A stretch of DNA of 64,000 nucleotides from Otis tarda (taxonomy: Eukaryota > Chordata > Aves > Otidiformes > Otididae): the NCBI GenBank assembly GCA_026413225.1, contig CM048552.1, forward strand, positions 144,101,053-144,165,052, given 5' to 3'. Both the position numbers and the translations under genes were made by a program. The notes under the pieces were generated by a model. It did not search any database. It worked only from the letters and a program-made list of their open reading frames with translations, and had not been told where the DNA came from. Below, piece after piece: positions 25,722 to 38,400 of this stretch (positions are counted from its first letter, which is position 1; each line of letters begins with the position of its first letter).

Positions 25722-26802
25722 TGAATAGTTTTCCCCAGGTCGAGTCTGTTTTGCCCATGACGGTAACTTTAAGGATTTCTCCCTGTCCTTATCTCAAACC
25801 TTGAGCCGTTTTTCCTTATATTTTCTCTCCCTGTTCTCTCGGAAGGTGGGGGGAGTGAGAGAGAGACTGCGTAGTCTGGTCCTGATTAGGGCTGAACTAC
25901 GACATAGGGACAGAAGTTTTTGCAAAATGTTCACCAGAGAGGTTTTTCAGAAGGACGCATGCTGTCATGGTAGTGCTAGTGTCAACTGGGGACATGCAAG
26001 TTTCAGGTTCAAGAGGTAGTTTCAGGTTCCAGATTTTGCACTATCTGTAAAGAATATCTCAGCTCAGAACCAGGCAGAAATGGACACTATGGTATGAAAT
26101 TCAACCATGCCTAATTCAGAGTGGAAATTTTCTTCAAAATCAAAGAGAATGTTCATGTGAACTAGGCCTTTTCACATCCCAGGCCATCATCCCAACCCCT
26201 CAGAGACATGTCCAGCGGAAGTTCAAGCAGTTGTCTTACTAGCATTACTCAAATGAAAACAGACGGATCAGGATTTCTTAAACTACACTGCCTATTACTA
26301 ACACTTCAGCAGCTGGTCTGTCTACAGAGCTGGTATCCCATCCTAGACTTTCCTAGATGCTTAGTCTCCAATCAGTCCAGGTGTGGAGGAGGTTTAAACT
26401 TCAGAAGATCCAAAAACTAAGCAAAACTGTAGAAGAAATAGCTGAATGTTCTCACAGGTGGATAAGACTCCAAAAGGAGCTACTATTAAATGAGAAAAGA
26501 CAAGGGTGAAAATGAGACTACGCAGTTCTCTTGGAGAGAAATGTAGAAAGAATGAGAGTCATGAAAGTATCATTGGAAATGCCTTTATCTTCTTAAGCAC
26601 CTCTATAAACAATGAAGAAATGCCGAGTACTTATTTTAGGCTTACTCTGACGCCTCCAAAATGTGTCAATTTGCATACATCAACAGTTTTTGCTTCCATA
26701 GCACTCTAGGACAAATGCTTCCAAGACAAAAGGAAGAACAAAATGATCAGTGCTGTCACTTCAGGGTTTGTCTTAGATTCCCCTGTGCTGCTCTGGCATT
26801 TA

Positions 26803-26839
26803 GGTGTTACCTAAATGGTAACACCTTCATGGTGTTACC
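26803..26839. repeat. three alternating copies of a 9-mer (hairpin-forming)
   Basis: GGTGTTACC occurs at 26803-26811, its exact reverse complement GGTAACACC at 26817-26825, and the forward form again at 26831-26839. The spacing is exactly 14 bp each time, with 5-bp spacers TAAAT and TTCAT. Either neighbouring pair can form a perfect 9-bp stem with a 5-base loop. Confidence 0.9.
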
Positions 26840-27400
26840 TAGATAACCAAGACACTATGCTTGCATGTATACAGCAGAGAAACACATTTGTACCTCATCC
26901 CAAATAAACTGTTTTTGGAATGGTAGCACCACTTATTATATACGTAATTTCTGCAGAAGCTGCATGTTTCATCACACAAGAGATACATATAGGTCTTCAG
27001 AGGTGTCATTTTTATATGTATTGCCATAGTAGCTATGGAACATCCAGTCACAGGCAAGGATCTTATATAATAGATATTGAACAAAGAGATAACAAAAAAA
27101 GCTTTTTGTGTCCCAAAGATCTCTGTTTGTGAATCCATAATTGCCTTTGCTATTATCGGGGTGTGTCTGTGTGTACAGGTACAAGTACAATGTAGCCTAG
27201 CTTTGGCTTTCAGCACTTACACTTGAAAATCAAATTTTCCAGAAATGCATGCACACCATGAGTGCCAACTCATTGCTTAAGTTTCCCAGTATTCTAGACA
27301 AATAACTATACCAGTATACAGTAAAAAAAAAGAAACACCAACAGCATTGTTAGTGCTTGTAGAAATCATGTTCAATTGTAAGTATATACTTATTCATAAG

Positions 27401-27836
27401 CAAGAGGGCTGGAGCACCTCTTCTATGAGTACAGGCTGAGAGAGTTGGGGCTGTTCAGCCTAGAGAAGAGGAGGCTCCGGGGAGACCTGATAGCGGTCTT
27501 CCAGTACCTCAAGGGGGCCTACAAGAAAGATGGGGAAAGGCTGTTTAGTAGGGCCTGTTGCAATAGGACGAGGGGTAATGGTTTTAAAATAGAGGGGGGT
27601 AGATTTAGATTGGAAATTAGGAAAAAATTTTTTACAATGCAAGTTATAGAACACTGGAACAGGTTGCCCAGAAAGGTGGTGGAGGCCCCATCCCTGAAGA
27701 CGTTCAAGGCCAGGCTGGATGAGGCTCTGAGCAACCTGATCTAGTCAGGGATGTCCCTGCTCCTTGCAGGGGGGTTGGACTAGATGACGTTTGAAGGTCC
27801 CTTCCAACCCTAACCATTCTATGATTCTATGATTCA
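27401..27836 (+). mobile_element. CR1 LINE 3' fragment, low divergence
   Basis: The element starts at 'caagagggctggagcacctc' and ends 'ccattctatgattctatgat'. A 99-codon open frame from 27445 to 27744 (for example FSLEKRRLRGDLIAVFQYLK, then HWNRLPRKVVEAP) is the C-terminal end of the CR1 reverse-transcriptase ORF and is still uninterrupted here. That suggests a younger copy than the others. It is 5'-truncated and antisense to GABRG3. Confidence 0.93.
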
Positions 27837-30822
27837 TAATAAAAATCTAATATAGACAGATTAGAGTGAGAAAAGCCAAGACCAGATCTCAGGCTGCCTG
27901 AAGGCAACAGATTTTTTAAAGTTAAGTAAAACCAAGACCTCATCCTAACTTATCAGAACCAAAAGGCATTAAGTTGGATTTTTTTCCTTGTGTAATAAGA
28001 AGAGGAATATAACATTCAGGAATGTATTTTTACTTGAAGATATAAATATTTTTTTCATCACCATAAAAAATTTGCATTTATTCTGTTTGTTTTTCCTTAG
28101 ATAGTGAACTTTCATTTTCTTTGATGTAAGCAGCATTTTTAAAAGATTTTTGTAAAATGACAGTTCTGTTAAACAAACTATTGCCTACTTTTCAAAGTTA
28201 ATGACTATGTTTCTAGCACATGAAGTTATTTCATCCTCTGATATTGGCACTTAGAATTGAATCTGGAAAACCAATTAATTTATTCAAAGATCTAATTTCT
28301 TTGTATTGAATTTTTTTTTTTTCCAGAATTATTGGCATAAACAGGTTGTTTACTGGAACTTTTCATGAAGAACTGAAATTAAATATATAAAATACTCATT
28401 TTTTCAACATTTAAATTCTTTGTGCCCCAGAGTCATTTTGAAACCTACAGTCAATATTTATTGTGCCCTAACCAATTCATTATATGCTATACTGGCACTT
28501 TCAAAATCAGTTACTTTTGATTCAAACGTAATCATTTCATTGCCTGTAGCGGTAGCCCGTATTTCTGTTAAGTGTCTGGAGTGCTTTGAATGTACTTGTG
28601 AGAGGGATCAACGTCCATGAACATAATTCACCTCCAAAATTAATTCTAAAAATACAAGCTTGGAAAATAAAAAAGTTAGTATTTGGTGGCATAATCAAGA
28701 ATGTTTTATTTATTTGTATGTTTATATGCTTATAAAAGCTGTCCTAACAAAAACACCTATACTTTGTTCCCAGTCCTACTACTATATGTAATACTCTCCT
28801 CCAACAAAACTATGTGAAATTATAGCATCTTATTAATCTATGCAGTATTATGAGCATCAGAATTGCTCTCAGGCTGTTCAGGCCTGTTGTCTTTAGGCAT
28901 AATGACATTTTAATTTTACAACATGAAGTATCATTTTGTGTGTTCCTTCAAATGGGGTACTAATGAAAACAATGGATTTTTAATTTGGCTGTTGTAAGGT
29001 ACAAGTAATGTTGGAAAACCCTTCAAAAATGCAGTTTCATCAAGCCACATAATAGGTATAAAAATGTATACCATAAGCAAGTCTTTGATCCATGATTACC
29101 AGTCCAGTTCAATTTCTGCCTTAACAGTAGAAAAGTTACCCGCACATCTCCGTTTGCACACATGCATCAATCTGAGAGAAAATCAATATAAAAATACAGT
29201 GTAGCATGCACAACTCACTATTCCTAAGAAGTGTTACTATTTACCATATACAGGTTTTCTTTTGTGCTTGGAGAATAAAAGTGAACAATAACAGATGAAG
29301 TAAAAACAATAATAAATTACCATAGATGCCTATGTCAATGAAAGTAGATGCAAGATCGGAGTAAAAATAAGTGCCATTTTTGTAAGAATTTTTTTTGAGA
29401 GGGTTTATCGACAGGGAACTCTGCAATGCTTTTTGAACAGAACACTTTTCACACTCCACAGAGCCCCAAATACTGTAGGAGGTCTGAGAATATACAAGAT
29501 TAATGACTCTTGCATTCATTTTGCTCTTAATATGCACCAAATCATGCCTGAGAACCCCCAGGTTTATGTCATCTGTCAATGCTGGTCACTTCTCATCTAT
29601 TTCTAGGGCTGACTTACTTCTTACTCACAAGAGCTGTTGTTTGTGGAAGGAGGCCTCTTTGTACTGAAGTTTGTTATGAAGTCCCACAGGACTGGATTTG
29701 GTGAGCTTGTAATTCCAAAACCAGTTGAAATATTTTTCAGTTAGCTATAAAAAAATCCCATTTCAACATTTTCAAATCAAATGGTCTGGTTTTCTTCCTC
29801 AGAATTTAATTTTACACATTTTAAAAAATAATAAAAATGCAACATTTTGCTTGACTTGATATTCTTTTTGTTCAATTAAAATCCTCATGAGTTTGGCCTT
29901 ACCATTGTGATTGTACTGTGACATCTTTTCCATCTAATTGTGGAATGAGGTAACTTGTTTCTTCCTATCCATACTGACATCTAGTTCACCTCAACTGTCC
30001 CTAACATACAGTCTTCTGGTCAAATTTCCCTTATAATCCTTTGAAAGCTGTAAATAGTATCTCGTTGTTGAAAGCTCATCCCCGTTGATCATGTTACATT
30101 TTGGATGAGGATATGGCAATTGTCTGGTCTCACTTTCTGCATAGTATAAGATTTTTCTGAAGTAGCCACTGCTGCAAACCCAGAAGTTACAGATAAAGTA
30201 GAACATATTTTAGAAAGGCATCCTATCTTAATTTAAATATTTCCAGCAACAGAGTTGCACTGTAACCCTTGAAGTTCTTTCACTGCTTAGTTATTCTCAG
30301 TGTGAAAAACAGGTGGGTTTTTCTTAGTCTATAGTCATCCAGCATCAGCTTAGACCTTGAGTCTTAATATATCTTTGCTAGATGGAAGAGCAATTTTTAA
30401 CCAGTTTTCTTTTTCTCATGCAGGTATTTAGAGAAATCAATCAACTACCTTTTCTCCTTCAAGATAAACACTTTTGGTCTCTTAACACAAGGAATTATTT
30501 CCAGTCTCTAATAAATCTTCTGACTCTTTCATGCACTCCACAACTTTTCAAAATAACTCTTGAAGTGCAACCATCAGAATTAGGTCTTATTTTCATAGCA
30601 GTTGCATAAGCATAACACATAGAGATAATATAAATGCCCTTCTTCTAGGGAATAATCTTTCTCTGAATATATATCCAAAATCCGTGCTTGGTATTTTGGC
30701 CATACCTTCCAACAAGGAGTATATTTTAAATAACTATTAATTGACAAGAAATATCCCAGAGCCTATAGACCTGCAGCACCCAGAAAGGCAAGTCTCCAAT
30801 TCTGGGAAAGCAAAATCTGTAA

Positions 30823-30860
30823 GCTTCAATCCTAAATTCATGCTTCAATCCTGAATACAT
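30823..30860 (+). repeat. 19-bp tandem duplication
   Basis: gcttcaatcctaaattcat (30823-30841) is followed directly by gcttcaatcctgaatacat (30842-30860), matching at 17 of 19 positions. I see no function. Confidence 0.85.
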
Positions 30861-31667
30861 GTTCTGAAGTACAGAAATGCCTGTTGCCACTTGAATCCAG
30901 ACTAAAAAGCTGTCTGAACTGCTTTCTACCCTGAATTGTATCTATCATTGACCACTCCCTTAGCTTTTGTGTCACCTATAAGAGTATTAATGTTATGATT
31001 GCTTCTCCGTCATTAAAAAAGTATTAAATTGCATCAAGCCAGAAGACATAGCAGCTCAACGGAAGATCCTGATGAATAATGTTTTTTCTAGCTATGTTTT
31101 GAATCTTACCAGGTAGTCAAAATTTAATAACTTCGTATGTGTCACAATGTGTTTCTTATCACTGTAGCTTCTTAATCAAAACGTCATACTGCATCAAGTG
31201 AGATGTCTTACATATGTACATTATATCACCACAAATGTATAAACTCAGAAGATGATATTGAGCTAGTTTGACAGGAATTAGTTTCTATGAATGAGGGTTT
31301 ATTGGTGTTAATTATATTCTCCTCTACATTTGTATTAATCCATTCCAGGATCAGCTGCTTCATAACTTTGCTCGAGACCAACGCCAGGATGAAAAGCTTG
31401 TAATTACCTTGGTTATTTTATTTACAATTCTTTGAAACCCAAGGGAGGAAAAAAAAAACACGTTTTATTTCCCCTCAAACCTTTCTTGAGGACTTGTTAA
31501 AAATGGGGAGTAGTGATCCCTAGTCAGCTCTTTAAACTATTGTTATCAAGTTATCAAATGGTATGTTAAGTAAAGAAGGACTTAATGAAGGGGTTATGCT
31601 GGGGAAGTGGCTGGTAACATTAGCATAGAAATGGAAAAGAAAAGAAAAATAAAAAGAAAATAAAAAA

Positions 31668-32060
31668 GAGGAGAGGAGAAGTTAGGAGAGGAGAGGTTTG
31701 AAGAGGTTCGGAGAGGAGAGGAGAGATTCGGAGAGGAGAAGTTCGGAGAGGAGAGGTTCGGAGAGGTTCGGAGAGGTTCGGAGAAGTTCAGAGAGGAGAG
31801 GTTCGGAGAGGTTCGGAGAGGTTCGGAGAGGTTCGGAAAGGTTCAGAGACGAGAGGTTCAGAGAGGAGAGGTTTGAAGAGGTTTGGAGAGGTTCGGAGAG
31901 ATTCGTAGAGGTTCGGAGAGGTTCAGAGAGGAGAGGAGAGGTTCGGAGAGGAGAGGTTCGGAGAGGAGAGGTTCGGAGACGTTCGGAGAGGAGAGGTTCG
32001 GAGAGGTTCGGAGAGGTTTGGAGAGGAGAGGTTCGGAGAGGTTCAGAGAGGTTTGGAGAG
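31668..32060 (+). repeat. purine-rich minisatellite built from GGAGAGGTTC units
   Basis: About 390 bp is made of the 10-mer GGAGAGGTTC mixed with 5-mer GGAGA blocks, with variants such as GGTTTG, GATTCG and GACGAG. An A-rich purine tract precedes it (about 31628-31667). Its right end runs directly into the 3' terminus of a minus-oriented CR1. Because the unit lacks stop codons, long open frames rich in R, E, G, S and F cross it in more than one frame; they are not genes. Confidence 0.93.
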
Positions 32061-32498
32061 ACCTACAATGATCATCTAGTCCAACTCCCTGACCAATTCA
32101 GGCCTGACCAAAATTTAAAACATGATGTTAAGGGCATTGTCCAAATGTCTCTTAAACACTGACAGGCTTGGGGCATTGACCACCTCTCTAGGAAGCCTGT
32201 TCCAGTATTTGACCACCCTCTTGGTAAAGAAATGCTTCCTAATGCCCAGTCTAAACCTCCCCTGGTGCAGCTTTTTTCCACATGTCTTGTCATTGGATCC
32301 CAGGGAGAAGAGATCAGCACCTCCCTCTCCACTTCCCCTCCTCAGGAAGCTGTAGAGAGCAATGAGGTCGACCCTCAGCCTCCTTTTCTCCAAACTAGCC
32401 AAACCCAAAGTGCTTAGCCACTCCTTATAGGCCATGCCTTCCAGCCCTTTCACCAGCTTTGTTGCCTTCCTCTGGACACATTCAAGGACCTTCACATC
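32061..32498 (-). mobile_element. CR1 LINE 3' part, about 440 bp, second subfamily
   Basis: Read on the minus strand, a 126-codon frame (32495-32115) carries the CR1 RT C-terminus (for example QRKATKLVKGLEG, SLEKRRLRVDLIALYSFLR, KYWNRLPREVVNAPS). The element ends 'gactagatgatcattgtagg' at 32061. Its text differs from the copies at 11.8 and 27.4 kb, so it belongs to another CR1 group. The usual terminal short repeat is replaced by the minisatellite at 31668-32060. Confidence 0.9.
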
Positions 32499-35400
32499 AA
32501 TCTAAAATAGTGTTCTCTATTTTCTACACATAAAGACAGCAAGAGATTACATGCATTCAAAAAACTTTCAGAGTTAGTTTATCCTTTACACTCTAGCATT
32601 CTATCTCACACCAAATTCCTGAGTGCGAGAGATCAGGTAAGAAAATCAGTTAAGAAAATGTAAAGGATAAGACTGAGAAATTCCATGGAATGCTAGTATT
32701 TGCAGAATGAGTTTTCTAGTATTGTCTTTCGATTTGAGCCATCTGGTGCAGCCATTTCTCACTTCACATTATAGGTAGATGTGTTTAGTTTTTCTGCAGA
32801 GTTATTTGGTAGTCTGTAACAGATGCAATCTTGCATTCTATTTGCTGTTTTATCTGGTAGAATAAAGAAAAATATTGATCCATATGCATTCACACTTACT
32901 TACTTTCAAGATATCTGACAGCTGGAAAAAGGTAATGTCACTTCTGAGTGAGTGTTATTTTCACTCGTTCTTTGCCTACTCCAGCCTTTCTAACTGGATT
33001 ATTATGGTCTTTCTTATATTCCCAACAATGACTATTTTGTATCTTCAAATTTCAGTGTTATCACCTTTTCAAATATATATTCATAAACAGCCATGACTAT
33101 TGCTTTATCAATATCCTGGTTGTACGTCTGGTATTCATATAATGTTTTTTTTTCCTTCACATTCCCTAACGCCTTTGTTGCAATGTGCTTCTAATAAATT
33201 AATTTTGTGCTATATAAATTCTCCTTTTTTTTTTCCTGTTCCTACTAGTCCTTTTTCTTTAGTGTACTGTTCTCCTGGATTATCTAGTCAGTCTGTTCAA
33301 TACTTCCCAGTTCCTTTGTGATGAATGAAAAAGCCATCCTAAATTGTATCCAAATCCAACTGCTTTTTATTTGTTCATGTCTATTTGTGATTAATATTTT
33401 TTCATTTCTGAACTCCATCCTGAAACATTTGCTTGGTTTCATCAGAAGTATTTTCTTATTTTAGTTAAACTGGCAATAAACTTGGCTTTGACCTGTCAAT
33501 AGTGTTAGCTTAAAATTGTTAAAGACATAAAATCAGAGATTTAGCCCAAGTCTGTTGATACTACTTTCCTTGCTGTCTCTAGGGAAATACTTCGCTTATT
33601 GAGTAGTTCTCTTTATCTGATATTCTGCAGTGTGAAGTATTTAAATTACAGGAGAATAACATTCACTGAATTTTTACGGGGCTCCTGTTAAATTACACAC
33701 TGCCAGAAAAACTACCAATCCCATCCCTGTTGCAAATTAAGAAATAGAGGTGCTTTCCCAGAGTATTTTTCAGTAACACCTTTTAATCATTCTCTTCACT
33801 CCTAGAAAGGAGCCCACATGTCTTTTTACATCTACCCTGCATCATCCGGAAAAGGAAGAGTGACCACAAATAACTGCAGAGAGAAGAAAGGAATCCTGTA
33901 AAATTCTGAAGAAAAGGATGAGCAAGGTAAGTGGTTAATTGACACAAAGATGATGTTTCATTCACAATTCATGGTTAATTGTAGAATGGAGCACTACACT
34001 GCAGGAAGATATCAACATCCACTGATGCCAAAAGTTAATTAGGATTTGGCAAACAAAAAAACATTTCTGTGCAGTGAAGCCAGACCAAACTATGGATTTA
34101 TTTTTCAACTGTGCTAACTTTTTGAAAAGCATATGGTAATATATTTGATTATTACTTTATAAGTTCCAGTTTTCCTCAAATGCAAATACCCATGCAGTTA
34201 CCTAAAAATATATGAGTTTTGGGAGGAGTGGAGTGGCCTCCTGTACTTCTGCCATGTACTTCAACCCATGAATCACCATTTTTCTTGTATTCACATCGAT
34301 CTGTGTGAAGAAGATTGTATGTCAGATATGTGCTAATTAAAAGGAACCTGAGATTAATTCTAACTAACTGTATCGGTAGAAAGTCTTTGAAAATTTAGGA
34401 ACTTCAACCAACTCTTTATAAAAGAAGAACAATTTGGGAATGGCTAAATATAGGAGAATCTATAAGATTTTTAACTATTTAATAACTGTGCTGCTGTGGT
34501 AGCTGAAGCTCCTCCAGTCTGCACACAGCAGCAAAGAGCAGAGTGTGCAATTTAAAGTTATTACTTCCCAAATGTCTGTAAAACATTATGTTTTCATGCT
34601 TGTTTGATTGAAAGGGCCAAGTCTGTTTCATTCATGTGAAACAATTCAGTTAAAAATTCAAAGAGCTAGACTGGTGGAATGGAATAACTATGGAAAGGTT
34701 GGAGGCTGGCAGTTCATCATTCCCACGTACCGCTGGTTGCACTGCTTGTTTGTACATGAACAGCCTTTGTTGCTGGACCTCACAGGCCTGTGACTTGTAA
34801 CCGTGCCCTGCTTTCATGAAACAACTAGATATGAACTCGAGCTCACTGGATGTCTTCTGCTGACTGCAGCCTAAATATTAGTGGTAGCACTTTCAAAAGC
34901 ACTTCACTCTATTGGAAATCAAAGAGGTACAGGTTTCTAAGTCACTTATGCCACATGTTTACAAGGTAATTGGATAAGCATGAGACAGGCTCTAAACACA
35001 GCATGTTTTGGCACCAGCCCATGTTGCAGCTATATTAATGCCTTGCTAATGCTGATGGGTTGCCAGCCTTAGCAGGATCACTTTGAGACCACTGCTACTG
35101 GGCATCTGCAGCATGCAAGGTCCCTCATGATGGTATGCATTTCACAGATTGAACAACAGGGACTTTAGAGAGTTTTTTCCTATGTATATTAGTTTTACGT
35201 AGGCAAACAGAATCATCTAATGAAAAGACTATGGGACCTACATTCTTGACATTTCACTCAAATTAAGTCTTCTGAAGAAAGTGTAGGAGTATTTCTGTTT
35301 CTGTAAGGCCTAGGACTGCAAAAATGTTTAATGAGGGACCCAAGGAGCAGCCAAAAAATGTCACTGGCAGTCTTAATTTAAACTTCTGATTTTAATTTTT

Positions 35401-38400
35401 TTTTCCCACAGCCGACAGTCTCTTTCCCTGTGATTTGCTTCCACAGATGAATCTGAATGCAACATGGGGAGAAAATACCACATGCATAAAATTGTAAGAG
35501 GTTAGAAATAACCAGCTGGAGAAATATGATTCAGCCCTGTGAGAAGGAAACCCTGGAAATTTGTAGATAATCAGGGTTCCATTTAAATAGCATGTACACC
35601 TTTGCAACCTGACCACATACAGAACAGCCATCACATTTGAAACCTACTTTGTCTAAGAGCTACCTGAGCAACAGTCTACTTTGGCAAAGACCCATAAACA
35701 AGTTTTTCATATTTCTCCCCAATAACACATTACTGATTTTAGAAGCTACCAGGCAGACTGGAGAATGAAGTACCTTATTTACACAGGCTGGTCTCAGGGC
35801 TCAGCAAGACAATTAATATTCACGATGCTTAGTAGGCATCAACCTGAGGGGAAGAGTTAGCTCGAGGAAGAAGACTAGTCTTAAATTTTACTCTGTGAAG
35901 GGTGCAGTAAGCAAGTATTATGGCTGAATTTGTGCTGACAGCACCTGCTTACTGAATGTAAACTTTTGACACTTCAGTGATTTGCAACATATACAATATT
36001 TAAGAAGATTAGCCCATGGTAAAGGTTGGCACTGTGTAAATAGGTGTTCAAGGGGCTTCTGTCAACAAGGAATAAAGTTTGTGAAGTACATTTGTTCCAG
36101 TAAAAAGTGCTTTTGAAAAAAAGTGGCAAAGGACCAAAACATTGTGCCTATCCTTTTTTATCCTTTCCTTTTTTTTTTTTTTCTGTTACTGCTCTTTACA
36201 AACTTAGTCTATTCCTGTATGCAAATTATACCTTATAGAATAAGAAGTGCAATTACTGTTGCGTTTGTTGATGAGCCTAACTATGACAAGATGCTCCACG
36301 TGAGATTTAATACCTTAGACAAACAGCTTGAGTATTTGGATATGAAGATTAGTTTTCACTTAACGTGTTCTTTCTTTGGCTACATAATTTGAGCCTTGAC
36401 TACCAGTAATTTTATTCTATATCTAGACCTCTGCTGGGCATTATCTCCAGTGTGTACCAGGCTGTGCAGTAAATTTGCAGTAGGAATAATGGGAATAAAC
36501 ACACTTGTGCCCCGCTTGGGTAAAAGGCTATTGTGCTAAGCCTCTACATGGTTTAGCTCCTGGAATTAGGTTTCTATGGCAGTGCCAATCAGCTATGGCA
36601 AATTTTGAGTCTTTGTACATAAATAAAATGTTAATGAGATGCTAATGTCAGGTATAACCTCCTTAAACTGTCAGAAAATGAATAGGAGAGACTGTTAAAC
36701 TGAAACGCTTGGAAGAGCCTGAAGGATTGCTTGTGATGCAAGTAAGTTGCTTTTCCATTAATACTTAAGTGTATTTTTAGAACAAGGACAACACTATTGA
36801 TACATATCAAATGAAAAATGACAGATCGCCTATGAGCACTGCCTTGAGGTTTTTTTTTTTTGGTTCTTTTTGTTTTTTTTTTTATATGTAGCTGCGTTTG
36901 GTCAGCATTTCCCAGAGTTTTTAGGGATACATGGGCCACCTATGAAAATGTATTCAGAACTGAATTTTGGCAAACAATACTGCAGCCTTGGAGCTTTTTA
37001 CATTCAGAACTTTCAGAAAGATTATTTAAGAAAAAAAAAAGAAAGTTGTTCCACTGGTTAAAGATTTCTTAGTACAATTTGTAACCTGGTTTGATTTAAA
37101 TTGTTATTTTTGGCAAGTGGTGTAATTAACGATTGACATAAACTAATTGCTTTGGCTATTTTGGAAAAAGCACATTTAAATAACCACAATACAGAAAAAA
37201 CTCCAAACCAAATCCTTTCTTATTGTGAGAATATTGTAAAATCGATTCAGTTATGAAACCTCTAACCACTTCCTCCTTGCTTTTCTTCTTGAATCAACCT
37301 TCTTCTACCTGGTTTATTTCAGCTGGAACTACCTATCCTCAGGCAGTCTTTATTTCTGTTTTATTATTTCCTTATTATAACTATTTTCCTACTTTAAACA
37401 AAGAGATATATGCAATTTTGCTCCATCTCAACCTATCACACACTTTTTTTTTTGTTTTCCTCTAGTATACTTCCTCTTATTCTATGAATTGCTTTTGAAA
37501 TTATAATTTCAAGAGTTTTCTACACATTGAATTTTCATGTCAGAAGATGCAATTTGTTCTTTAAAATAATCATTAAATATAGCTTTTTGATGAATCCAAC
37601 AAGACAGATGAATAATGCTATCATCTAAATACCAGCCAGAGTGACCTATACTTTTCCAAGACGACATACATGTCTCGTCAGAAATGGCAAACATAATTAG
37701 TTCCCATGAGCACTCAGAAGTATCTTCCTATTCTTGTGACATCTTTCATGATACTATCCATGAATTATTAATTTTAAGTGGTTTTAATCAAGGTTTGGAT
37801 GATTTAATGTAGTAGATAGATAGTATTATAAAAACATTTCTGATACCATTCCACAGATGTGAAAATACATAAACATAAAAGATAACTCTTAGGACTGAAG
37901 CAATATATGAAGTTAGCAGCTCAAGACTATAAGATTATGATTTGGTTAAAATTGTTATATATATTGTTCCTCGTCATCCCACTCTCTCAACCTTGCAGTA
38001 ATTAACTTCAGCAATAACTGATATTCTCACTTTGTGGTTATATATCTACTCCACTCTTGAATGGATTTCTACATAACTCCACAATAATTCATATTAAAAA
38101 AAAAAAAAAGAAAGAAAGATGAAGTGGAGACCAAGACAGTCAGGATTATTCCTTACTACAGACTGACAGTCCAGGACCTAGAGCTTCTAATCTACTTATA
38201 ATATTTCTAATGTAATATAAGACTTGGATGGATATACGCAAGGACAGCTCTAAATCTAAAACTGAATCTAAAGGTCTAAATCTGGCATGTTCTCTTTACA
38301 GTTGTTGGCTGTACATCTTTTCCCTTGGAAGAGTTTGCTTGAAGAAAAGCGCCATTCTCTTCTGTTAGCCTGTCCTGCTAAGTGGTGCTCTTCAGCTTCT

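Larger units (their letters stand above)
24768..25904 (+). mobile_element. solo LTR, ERVL-type, 1137 bp, with TAGGG target duplication
   Basis: The element starts TGTCGTGGTTTTGTTAGTGA and ends GGGCTGAACTACGACA, so the ends form an inverted pair. It is flanked by identical TAGGG at 24763-24767 and 25905-25909. It is much more GC- and CpG-rich than its surroundings. The middle (about 25250-25520) holds diverged repeats of 'gcagcccatggaggtccac' and 'cacgccggagcag' type text, which I know from avian ERVL LTRs. No gag, pol or env is attached. It lies inside the large GABRG3 intron, antisense to the gene. Open frames of up to 235 codons inside it reflect base composition only. Confidence 0.92.

Noticed and set aside
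24884-25758. Open frames of 235, 181 and 123 codons on both strands
   Set aside because: They lie wholly inside the GC-rich solo LTR, overlap each other in several frames, and have low-complexity proline/serine/arginine text with no domain. Base composition explains them.
29241-29579. 112-codon minus-strand frame with a hydrophobic stretch near its C-terminus
   Set aside because: It is on the GABRG3 strand but does not resemble any part of the receptor; the TM segments are already assigned to other exons. Probably chance.
31698-32162. 154-codon open frame rich in R, E, G, S, F
   Set aside because: It translates the stop-free 10-bp minisatellite unit and then runs into CR1. A second frame across the same array is also open, which is expected for such a repeat.
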